A DNA stretch of 64,000 nucleotides from Synechococcales cyanobacterium bin31.maxbin.ball.101 (GTDB taxonomy: Bacteria > Cyanobacteriota > Cyanobacteriia > Leptolyngbyales > Leptolyngbyaceae), in contig JAAFJU010000007.1 of assembly GCA_013298165.1 (NCBI GenBank), positions 1 to 64,000 of the forward strand, in the 5' to 3' direction. The notes beneath the pieces were generated by a model. That model did not search any database. It saw only the letters and a program-made list of their open reading frames with translations, and was not told the origin of the DNA. Each line of letters opens with the position of its first letter. Position 1 is the stretch's first letter. A program made the translations under genes and the position numbers. This document shows, in pieces, positions 37,478 to 44,758 of the stretch.

Positions 37478-38977
37478 ATGTCCTCTCCGTTCTCTGTTCC
37501 TCCTGAGTTTTCATTATCTCCGGAACTACTATCCACAGTATTTCCATTTCATTGTGTCATCGATCGTAATTTTAGAGTTGTTCAAGCTGGAGAAGTTCTC
37601 CAGCGAGTTTGTTTTGATGCCTTGATTGGGAGTCAATTCGATCGCTATTTTAAAATTAGTCGTCCAAAGAGTGATTTAGATTTTGATGCCATTAGAAAGC
37701 GTCTAAAGTCTATTTTCTTACTGGAAGTAGCGCACAATGGCATGAGCCTCAAAGGACAAATGGTCTATCATGAGGGGCATGATTTACTTTTTTTTCTGGG
37801 TTCGCCTTGGATCACAGATACGAGTAAACTTGCTCCTCTGGGCATTAAGTTAAAAGACTTTGCAATTCATGATTCAGTGGTTGACTTTGTCTTTTTGCTA
37901 GAAGCGATGAATAGCTCACTGAATGAGAGTAAGAAACTAATGGCTGAGTTAAATCAGCAACAAAACCAGCTTAAAAATGCATTAGTCATTAAGGAAAATC
38001 TAGCCAAAATTGCTGAAGCTCAGTCTGCACGACTGGGAAAAACCATTACAGATTTACAAAAGACCCAAGCGCAACTGGTTCAGACTGAAAAAATGTCTGG
38101 ACTGGGTCAGATGGTGGCAGGGGTTGCCCATGAAATTAATAATCCAGTCAATTTTATTCATGGTAATTTAACATTTGCAAAGCAATACACCGACAAGCTC
38201 TTTGAGTTGATCGCCCTTTACCAGAAAATTTACCCTGAACCGGATAGTACGATCGATCAATTTATAGATCAAATTGATTTTGAGTTTATGAAAGAGGATC
38301 TGATGAAGATCGTCAGCTCGATGCAGATTGGAACAGATCGAATCCGTGAGATTGTGACTTCATTAAGAACCTTCTCTAGATTGGACGAAGCCGAGCATAA
38401 GATTGTTGATATTCATTCGGGGATTGATAGTACGCTCTTAATTTTAAAACATCGACTAAAAGCGACCAGTCTACGGCCTGAAATTAAGGTTATTTCACAA
38501 TATGGTGACTTACCAAAAGTCGAGTGCTATGCCGGACAGCTCAATCAAGTCTTTATGAATCTGTTGAGCAATGCGATCGATGCTCTGGATGAATGGGATA
38601 GTCAACGATCGCCCCAAGAACGAGTTGAAAAACCTTGTCAGATTGAAATTATTACGACTTTCAATGATCAAGATCAGGTGTCAATTACAATTCAAGATAA
38701 TGGTCCAGGGATTCCTGAAGACATTCAAAGTCGTCTTTTTGATCCATTCTTTACGACTAAACCTGTCGGAAAAGGCACAGGTTTGGGCCTGTCGATTAGC
38801 TATCAAATCATTGTTGAAAAGCATGGCGGTAAGCTCTGGTGCCATTCAAATCCAGACCAAGGGACTGCTTTCCATATTGAAATCTCTCGCTTACTCTTTC
38901 TTAATCACTCAGATGACAGTCTGATTGAGCTGTCTTCGGTTGCTAGATTGGAAGACCAACTATTGCAGTCCGCTTGA
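37478..38977 (+). CDS. hnoK: H-NOX-associated histidine kinase
   Basis: A 499-residue soluble kinase. Residues about 18-160 are an HNOBA domain (FPFHCVIDRNFRVVQAGEVL, LLFFLGSPWITDTSKLAPLGI), which in soluble guanylate cyclases sits between the H-NOX and the catalytic part. A coiled coil (about 160-205) and HisKA with His218 (MVAGVAHEINNPVNFIHGNL) follow, then HATPase ([31 protein letters not shown]). The kinase is expected to be held or released by NO-loaded H-NOX. No response regulator is adjacent. The end is 6 bp from the convergent HopA1-like gene. Confidence 0.9.
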   Translation: MSSPFSVPPEFSLSPELLSTVFPFHCVIDRNFRVVQAGEVLQRVCFDALIGSQFDRYFKISRPKSDLDFDAIRKRLKSIFLLEVAHNGMSLKGQMVYHEGHDLLFFLGSPWITDTSKLAPLGIKLKDFAIHDSVVDFVFLLEAMNSSLNESKKLMAELNQQQNQLKNALVIKENLAKIAEAQSARLGKTITDLQKTQAQLVQTEKMSGLGQMVAGVAHEINNPVNFIHGNLTFAKQYTDKLFELIALYQKIYPEPDSTIDQFIDQIDFEFMKEDLMKIVSSMQIGTDRIREIVTSLRTFSRLDEAEHKIVDIHSGIDSTLLILKHRLKATSLRPEIKVISQYGDLPKVECYAGQLNQVFMNLLSNAIDALDEWDSQRSPQERVEKPCQIEIITTFNDQDQVSITIQDNGPGIPEDIQSRLFDPFFTTKPVGKGTGLGLSISYQIIVEKHGGKLWCHSNPDQGTAFHIEISRLLFLNHSDDSLIELSSVARLEDQLLQSA

Positions 38978-38983
38978 CGGATT

Positions 38984-39532
38984 CTACGCCGTGGTCATGT
39001 TTGAAATGCCAATGCTGAGCGCGATCGGCTCAAAAATCGTGGGGATAATCTTTTGGTCGATCGCGTTCACACTCAAAATAGCGGCCTCATCGTCAGGATA
39101 GTCCAACGGGTCATAAAAACAGGCAAAGGTAAAGGGTAAATTCAATTGATTGAGTTCATGGGTGACATGTTGCATAACGGCGGCTACCGTTTCTAGTTCT
39201 AAAGCCAGTGCAATACAATGGCGATCGGTTCCAGGTAAACCTGCATTGCCGACGGCTACGTAACGATCGCCTTCGACCAGATTTTTTGGCAATTTTAGTT
39301 GAACAATGTCTCCGATTTTCCAGGGGCGATCGGGCTGTAGATGTCGCTGTGGGTCGGCTTGCAGGGTGAGTTGCTGTTTCCGAAGGTAGAGCTTTTCTTC
39401 AGGGGCTTCTCCCACAACGCACCAGTCGTGATCCCAATAGCCTTCGCCATGATTGCTCTGATGTAGAAGGCTAGCAAAATCTAAATCTAATCCGAATACC
39501 CGATGATTGAGTTGATGGCTATAGTCACTCAT
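38984..39532 (-). CDS. HopA1-like protein (class V lanthipeptide lyase-like), short form
   Basis: A 182-residue protein resembling the C-terminal half of the HopA1 effector family: GYWDHDWCVVGEAPEEKLYL, LTLQADPQRHL, VQLKLPKNLVEGDRYVAVGNAG, LELETVAAVMQHVTHELNQL, LPFTFACFYDPLDYPDDEAAILSV. In class V lanthipeptide systems a HopA1-like protein (LanY/LxmY) acts with an APH-like kinase to eliminate phosphate and form dehydroamino acids. About 150 N-terminal residues of the usual family length are missing, and no remnant is visible upstream. It is the third gene after the precursor and kinase, separated from the kinase gene by 46 bp of tandem repeats. Confidence 0.6.
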   Translation of the reverse strand: MSDYSHQLNHRVFGLDLDFASLLHQSNHGEGYWDHDWCVVGEAPEEKLYLRKQQLTLQADPQRHLQPDRPWKIGDIVQLKLPKNLVEGDRYVAVGNAGLPGTDRHCIALALELETVAAVMQHVTHELNQLNLPFTFACFYDPLDYPDDEAAILSVNAIDQKIIPTIFEPIALSIGISNMTTA

Positions 39533-39534
39533 AG

Positions 39535-39586
39535 TTTTAAATTTACTTTAGGTTTTAAATTTACTTTAGGTTTTAAATTTACTTTA
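39535..39586. repeat. 18-bp tandem repeat between kinase and HopA1-like genes
   Basis: TTTTAAATTTACTTTAGG occurs twice in full, plus a third partial copy that overlaps the kinase stop codon. It occupies the space where the ribosome binding site of the HopA1-like gene would be; no clear Shine-Dalgarno is visible. Confidence 0.8.
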
Positions 39587-40688
39587 TTTCTAATAAATCT
39601 CGATCGAACAATACCGATACCAATGCATCTGGGTACAAAATTAATTGCTGGGCAAAATGCAACCAATTAGCTTCGATCGTTCCAATACGATGATGATACT
39701 GAATACGAACTTCAACCTCATAGATCAGATTCCGTCCAATCCACTGCAATAGTCTTGCAAATTTATTGGATGATAACCCGTCGGGGAATTCTGCAATGTA
39801 GGAATCGACCAATGCGATGACACAAATTTGAATCTTGTCAAAGGGAAGAACAGCCCGATCGCAGCGCTCTTGCCAAGTTCCAGCGGTGGGGGGTGGCAAT
39901 CCTTTGAGCCAATGCTGGAGTGGATCTGTTAATAGGTTTGCCAGGTCGGTTAACGGATCGCCCCAGCCCACATGTTCCCAGTCAATCAGTTGGAGCGATC
40001 GAGTGTCAGGATGAATGAGCCAATTGCCAAATTGCAAATCTTGATGGGTTAAGCAGCAGGCAGACCAGGTTTTTGATAAGGTTTCTAGCTCGTTGATGAG
40101 TTGGGGCTGGTTTTGGTACCAGCGGAAGAAGGTGAGCGCGTCACTTCGCACCCAACCAAACATTTCGGGGATGAAGGGGCGCAGGGGTGAACATTCGGCG
40201 GGACAATCGGACGGAATCAGGGACTGCTCGATCGATCGCAGGTGTTCTCTATCGCGACTCTGGCCATAGGTCAACCGATGCATTTGTCCCAAGTGCTGCC
40301 CTAGGGATGATGCGATCGAAGTTTTAAGCCCTGATCGTTCCTCACAATAGTCATGTAAGTTTTCATAGTGCGTTAGGAAGGGGCTGACCAAAATCGAGGA
40401 TTCTCGATCGTAATGTGCGATCGGCGGAATAAAGCTGCGTAATGGGGATAGGCGATCAGTCTGGTTAATCAGATCTTGAACGGCCCATTCTCCTAAAAAT
40501 AATTCATTACAACCATGCTGATCCATGGTCTCTTGCTTAACCAGCCAATCCGTTGAATTCTCGAATTTTAGGTGAAGATTGAGGTTTTTTCCGGGTAATG
40601 GATGGATTGAAACAGGTGGCCGATCGCTCTGACAAATTCCTAAGTCTTTAATATAAGTAAATGCATTATTTTCGGAAAGAATGAACAT
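39579..40688 (-). CDS. APH-family phosphotransferase (LanK-like, RiPP serine kinase candidate)
   Basis: A 369-residue protein with the aminoglycoside/protein kinase fold: Lys51 (DWLVKQE), Glu67, catalytic loop HQDLQFGN with His215, Asp217 and Asn222, and metal-binding Asp236 (QLIDWEHVGWGDP). APH-fold kinases also include LanK/LxmK of class V lanthipeptides, which phosphorylate Ser/Thr of a precursor. The location supports that role: a Ser-rich GG-leader precursor gene lies 177 bp upstream and a HopA1-like gene is next downstream. An antibiotic-resistance role is less likely but not excluded. Confidence 0.72.
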   Translation of the reverse strand: MFILSENNAFTYIKDLGICQSDRPPVSIHPLPGKNLNLHLKFENSTDWLVKQETMDQHGCNELFLGEWAVQDLINQTDRLSPLRSFIPPIAHYDRESSILVSPFLTHYENLHDYCEERSGLKTSIASSLGQHLGQMHRLTYGQSRDREHLRSIEQSLIPSDCPAECSPLRPFIPEMFGWVRSDALTFFRWYQNQPQLINELETLSKTWSACCLTHQDLQFGNWLIHPDTRSLQLIDWEHVGWGDPLTDLANLLTDPLQHWLKGLPPPTAGTWQERCDRAVLPFDKIQICVIALVDSYIAEFPDGLSSNKFARLLQWIGRNLIYEVEVRIQYHHRIGTIEANWLHFAQQLILYPDALVSVLFDRDLLEIK

Positions 40689-40743
40689 AATATTGGTTGA
40701 GTAGGTCGATTTCAGTTAGTTAGAAATAGATCAAAATAGGTAA

Positions 40744-40783
40744 AGCTGACGACTAGAACCCGATCGTATTCTAGTCGTCAGCT
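40744..40783. promoter_or_regulatory. perfect 15-bp hairpin between precursor and kinase genes
   Basis: AGCTGACGACTAGAA (40744-40758) and its exact complement (40769-40783) with a 10-nt loop containing CGATCG. There is only a weak T-rich tract after it on the minus strand. It probably stabilises or partly terminates the precursor transcript, so that less kinase/lyase mRNA than precursor mRNA is made. Confidence 0.65.
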
Positions 40784-40865
40784 ATATTAATCAAGTGCCC
40801 AGTTCAACTGGCTTTAGTGAATGTTATGGGTCACGATGATTAGTCACTGTGATGAGTCACTGTGA

Positions 40866-41105
40866 TTACCAGCAAGGGTGGCAGTTGCCGCCGCCGCTGC
40901 CGCTACGCTTACCGCTGCGCTTGCCGCTGCGTTTGCCATGCTTGCCACTCCGTTTGCCGCTGCGCTTGCCGCTACGTTTACCGCTACCTTTACAGCCATG
41001 TCCATGTCCGCCCCCGGAGATTTGGAGTTCGGTTTCGGAGAGTTCGGTCAAGAAGCTATCAGCTTGGTTCAATGTAGCGATGTCGAGAATAGAAATCTTA
41101 GACAT
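40866..41105 (-). CDS. RiPP precursor peptide with GG leader and SGKR-repeat core
   Basis: A 79-residue peptide. The leader (1-32, MSKISILDIATLNQADSFLT then ELSETELQISGG) is acidic and ends in a double glycine, the cleavage mark of C39-peptidase exporters. The core (33-79) starts GHGHGCKGSGKR, continues with five SGKR units and one SGKH (residues 41-67, built from 12-bp DNA repeats), and ends SGSGGGNCHPCW. It holds eight Ser, three Cys (38, 75, 78), eight Lys, six Arg, four His and no acidic residue. GGGAG lies seven bases before the ATG at 41105, which fixes the start. Kinase and HopA1-like genes follow on the same strand; the exporter genes lie on the other side. Confidence 0.78.
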   Translation of the reverse strand: MSKISILDIATLNQADSFLTELSETELQISGGGHGHGCKGSGKRSGKRSGKRSGKHGKRSGKRSGKRSGSGGGNCHPCW

Positions 41106-41481
41106 GATGTGTCTCCCAAAAAATGAGTAAAGAGCATAACTTAGACATTTTTTGAAGTTGGATTGAGTGTTACAAAACATTTGCAATTACAAGCATGTAA
41201 CTAACAAGTGTTTTGTAGTTCTTTCCGCCTTCGAGTTCCATAGTGCCGCGATCGTTTTGTCTCTTCAAGTCATGATCACTGATTTTTCGGACATAATGAT
41301 CGCCGTTCAATTCCCTACCCTAAGAAAGGGAGAAGATCTTCCAGATAGTAGGGGTGGATTAGGTCAGAACTTGCGACACTAGATTCAATGTGCTTATAAC
41401 AGCGCTTCCCTGCTTAGCTGACATATGTGTATACAGCTAGCTAGCCAGCCAGCGCTTATTGTTTTCGGAGATGTGCTTCCT
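41106..41481. promoter_or_regulatory. divergent promoter region of the RiPP locus
   Basis: 376 bp between the precursor gene and the winged-helix/exporter genes, with no other gene supported. A 12-bp inverted repeat with one mismatch is present (ACAAAACATTTG at 41172-41183, CAAGTGTTTTGT at 41205-41216), a possible operator or hairpin in the precursor's 5' region. Confidence 0.5.
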
Positions 41482-41835
41482 ATGTCTAATCAGGCTCTGT
41501 CTAATCAAGCTTCCCATCAAACCTCCAGTCAATATCCCAGTACGCCCTCCACGATCGGTCGCCCCAAAACCATTGATGATGCCTACGTTGAACGCTTAAA
41601 AGAATTGGTGAGGCAAAGTCCTAAGGCTTCGGGCTATGCCTTCGATCGCTGGACCGCCTATTGGTTACGAGAGCATCTTTTGGGTGAATTTGGCATTGCG
41701 GTGACAGAGCGCCATATTAATCGTCTGCTCAGCCAGATGGGTCTTTCGACACGCCAACGGCTTCAGATTAGCCATGGAAAATTGACCCACCATGATCCCA
41801 TTGCGATCGTTGATCTCTTCCCCACCTTGAATTAA
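41482..41835 (+). CDS. winged helix-turn-helix protein (HTH_33-like)
   Basis: A 117-residue protein. A Ser/Gln-rich N-terminal 30 residues precede a winged-helix domain (about 35-95: IDDAYVERLKELVRQSPKAS, GYAFDRWTAYWLREHLLGEF, ERHINRLLSQMGLS) of the type found at the N-terminus of IS630 transposases. No transposase catalytic domain follows, so it is a stand-alone DNA-binding protein. It lies 36 bp upstream of the ABC exporter and is likely co-transcribed; it could regulate the locus. The ATG at 41482 has GGAG 11 bases before it; an ATG at 41425 is also in frame. Confidence 0.65.
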   Translation: MSNQALSNQASHQTSSQYPSTPSTIGRPKTIDDAYVERLKELVRQSPKASGYAFDRWTAYWLREHLLGEFGIAVTERHINRLLSQMGLSTRQRLQISHGKLTHHDPIAIVDLFPTLN

Positions 41836-41871
41836 TTCTCACTTTAAGAATTCTCACGTTTCAGGAATCCT

Positions 41872-44568
41872 ATGTCCGCTGCTCTAACGATCGCTCTAGA
41901 TATTGCCTCTGATCATCCTTGGATGGAACGACTCACGACAGAACGTCTAGAGCCGATCGCCTTGGGTAGTGATGTTAAAACCCATCTACGATCGGGGTTA
42001 ACGGTCATTATGGCGGGCAAGGTCAGGGTTTTGACGGGTGAGACGTTGGTCTGTTCGCTTTGTGCTGGAGATATTCTGTCGTTGGATTTAGCGCAGATTG
42101 ATGACTATCGTTTGCGATCGGGCTTGGGATTGACGCTGCTGCATCTTTCTCCCAGTTTGCTAAACGATTTGCAGAAAGAGCTGCCCCAGGTGCGCGATCG
42201 GATTCAACAAAAAATCCAGTTTCACGCCTTGGGTTCCGCCTCTCCAGACCAGCTTCCCCGCAGTGCAAGGCAACGCTCTGATTTGAAACCTGATGTGACA
42301 TCCGTTCAGCGATCGTCCAATCAGGTTTCAAGTCGATCGTCCAATCAATCTAAAAAAGAGGCCGATGCCGTTCAATTCCCTCGACCTAGGGGTGGAATGA
42401 AGCGGTTGTTTCAGCGGGTGGTGCATCACTATCCGTTTATTAAGCAGCAGAGTGCGGTGGACTGCGGCGTGGCCTGTCTTGCAATGATTGGGTTGTACTG
42501 GGGGAAGCGGTTTGATATTAATCAACTGCGCCATTTAGCCAATGTCGATCGACGTGGCGCATCTTTGAAAGGATTGGTTCTAGCTGCGGAACAGGTGGGG
42601 TTTTCGGCGCGTCCGGTGAAGGCGAGTCTCGACCAGATTTCACGACAGCCGCTTCCTGCGATCGCCCATTGGCAAGGTCGTCACTATGTGGTGGTGTATG
42701 AAGTGACGAAGCGTCAGGTGTTGGTGGGGGATCCGGAATTAGGTCGGAAACGCTATAGTCATCGCGAATTTATGGAGGGTTGGACGGGTTATACGTTGCT
42801 GTTGCAACCCACGGTGTTGTTAGAAAAAGCCCCAGAAGCGAAGAAATCTCTGAGCCGCTTTATCAAACTTTTGAAGCCTCACTGGTTGGTGTTGACGGAA
42901 ATCCTGTTAGCCTCGCTGTTGATTCAGGTGTTTGGACTCGTGACGCCGCTGTTGACGCAGCTTTTGCTCGATCGGGTGGTGGTGCAACGGAGCGGTACGA
43001 CGTTGATTGCGATCGGGACGGGACTGATGATTTTCAGTTTCTTTCGGATTGTGCTAAGTAGTTTGCGGCAATATTTGTTGTATCACACAGCCAATCGGAT
43101 TGATGTATCTCTAGTGGTGGGCTTTATTAGCCACGCATTGCGACTACGGCTAAGTTATTTTGAAACACGCTATGTCGGTGATATCACCTCTCGGATTGCT
43201 GAGAATCAGAAAATTAGACGATTTATTACAGGTGATGCCATCACGACGCTGTTGGATCTGGTGATGGTGTTTGTATACATCGGTCTGATGGTTTGGTATA
43301 GCTGGCAAATGGCAGTTTTAGCGTTGGCAATGGTGCCGCTGCTATTTTTAATCACTATCATTTCGACACCTTTTTTACGGCAGGTTTCGCGGGCGGAATT
43401 TCTGGCGAATACTCAGGAGAGTAGCTACTTGATCGAGGCGCTGACTGGGATTGGGACGGTCAAGTCTATGGGTCTGGAACGCAGAGTTCGCTGGCGGTGG
43501 GAGGCATTGTTCACCAAGGCGATTAAGCTGAATTTTTCGGGGCGGGTGATTCGGGAACGAATGCGATTTGCGAGCAGCTTAGTCGAAACCGGGGTGTCCC
43601 GATCGCTCCTATTATTTGGCATTTGGCTCGTGATTAATGACCAGTTAACGATCGGACAACTCATGGCCTTTAATATGCTGCTGGGAAACGTAATTACGCC
43701 CTTCATGCGACTGATTGATTTGTGGGATGATTTTCAAGAAGTGTTGATTTCAGTGGAGCGATTGAATGATGTGTTGGATTCGCCTGCGGAAGAAAGTGGG
43801 GCGGACAGTCTGACTCAGTTGCCGACGATCGCGGGAAAAATTCGCTTTGAAAATGTCACCTTCCGCTACAACCTGGAAAGCACGACCAATACCCTGGAAA
43901 ATCTCAGTTTTGAGGTGCAGCCGGGACAGACCGTGGCTCTCGTGGGACGCAGCGGCAGTGGCAAGACCACCATCTCAAAACTCTTGCTGGGCTTGTATCT
44001 CCCGACAGATGGCAAGATTTTTGTGGATGGGTATGATTTGGCTACTGTGTCGATGCGATCGCTGCGTCAGCAGGTCGGCGTCGTGGACCAAAATACATTT
44101 TTGTTCGGCGGCACGATTCGTGAAAATCTCACAGTGGGACATCCCGAATCCAGCATGGCGGCAATACTGGAAAGTGCCCGTCTTGCAGGGGCCGATCGGT
44201 TCATCGACGGCTTGCCCATGGGCTACGACAGTCCGATCGGGGAAGGTGGTGGAATGCTTTCGGGGGGACAGCGGCAGCGTCTCGCGATCGCCAGAGCACT
44301 CTTGGGAAAACCTCGGTTGCTGATTTTAGACGAAGCCACGAGCAGTCTAGATGCGGAAACGGAGCGCTTAATCCAAGAAAACTTCAATCAAATCTCTCAT
44401 CAACAAACCACGTTGATCATTGCCCATCGACTGTCTACGGTGCGAAATGCAGATTTGATTTTAGTGCTGGATCAGGGCGTGCTGATCGAATCGGGAACCC
44501 ACGAATCATTGATGAAAAAACGAGGGCAGTACTATGCGCTAAATCAGCAGCAATTGACGATCGGTTGA
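41872..44568 (+). CDS. C39-peptidase ABC exporter for GG-leader peptides
   Basis: An 898-residue bifunctional exporter (PCAT type). An N-terminal cyclic-nucleotide-binding-like domain (about 20-120) and a linker precede a C39 peptidase with Cys198 (SAVDCGVACLAM), His271 (WQGRHYVVVYEV) and Asp287 (VGDPELG), then an exporter membrane domain (about 310-620) and an ATPase with Walker A GRSGSGKT, signature LSGGQRQR, Walker B LLILDEATSSLD and H-loop AHRLST. It would cut the precursor leader after Gly-Gly during export. HlyD and PPIase genes follow on the same strand. Confidence 0.92.
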   Translation: MSAALTIALDIASDHPWMERLTTERLEPIALGSDVKTHLRSGLTVIMAGKVRVLTGETLVCSLCAGDILSLDLAQIDDYRLRSGLGLTLLHLSPSLLNDLQKELPQVRDRIQQKIQFHALGSASPDQLPRSARQRSDLKPDVTSVQRSSNQVSSRSSNQSKKEADAVQFPRPRGGMKRLFQRVVHHYPFIKQQSAVDCGVACLAMIGLYWGKRFDINQLRHLANVDRRGASLKGLVLAAEQVGFSARPVKASLDQISRQPLPAIAHWQGRHYVVVYEVTKRQVLVGDPELGRKRYSHREFMEGWTGYTLLLQPTVLLEKAPEAKKSLSRFIKLLKPHWLVLTEILLASLLIQVFGLVTPLLTQLLLDRVVVQRSGTTLIAIGTGLMIFSFFRIVLSSLRQYLLYHTANRIDVSLVVGFISHALRLRLSYFETRYVGDITSRIAENQKIRRFITGDAITTLLDLVMVFVYIGLMVWYSWQMAVLALAMVPLLFLITIISTPFLRQVSRAEFLANTQESSYLIEALTGIGTVKSMGLERRVRWRWEALFTKAIKLNFSGRVIRERMRFASSLVETGVSRSLLLFGIWLVINDQLTIGQLMAFNMLLGNVITPFMRLIDLWDDFQEVLISVERLNDVLDSPAEESGADSLTQLPTIAGKIRFENVTFRYNLESTTNTLENLSFEVQPGQTVALVGRSGSGKTTISKLLLGLYLPTDGKIFVDGYDLATVSMRSLRQQVGVVDQNTFLFGGTIRENLTVGHPESSMAAILESARLAGADRFIDGLPMGYDSPIGEGGGMLSGGQRQRLAIARALLGKPRLLILDEATSSLDAETERLIQENFNQISHQQTTLIIAHRLSTVRNADLILVLDQGVLIESGTHESLMKKRGQYYALNQQQLTIG

Positions 44569-44590
44569 GTTGATTAGATTCCGGGTTGTG

Positions 44591-44677
44591 TCCGGGGTTC
44601 GACTCCGCTCACCCCACGAAGATCTTGAGAACTGAGTGGAGTCAGAAGCTTGAGGACTGAGCGGAGTCGAAGTCCGG
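44591..44677. repeat. REP-like element, diverged copy
   Basis: The left arm GGGGTTCGACTCCGCTC and right arm GGACTGAGCGGAGTCGAAG belong to the family at 21765 and 26491, but with a longer, rearranged loop. It separates the exporter gene from the adaptor gene. Confidence 0.75.
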
Positions 44678-44758
44678 CGATATGAACGATCGGTTGATTT
44701 AATCATTACAGATTTAATCACTACAGATTTAACTATTAACAGTGTTTGGTGTTTTGAA

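Noticed and set aside
40890..41000. Possible CRISPR-like array
   Set aside because: The repeats are 12 bp, contiguous and in frame as SGKR codons, with no spacers; it is a coding repeat.
40849..41130. Plus-strand and other-frame open frames across the SGKR-repeat DNA (Pro/Leu-rich or Ala-rich)
   Set aside because: They are by-products of the 12-bp repeat in the precursor gene; only the minus-strand frame has a ribosome binding site, a leader and sensible context.
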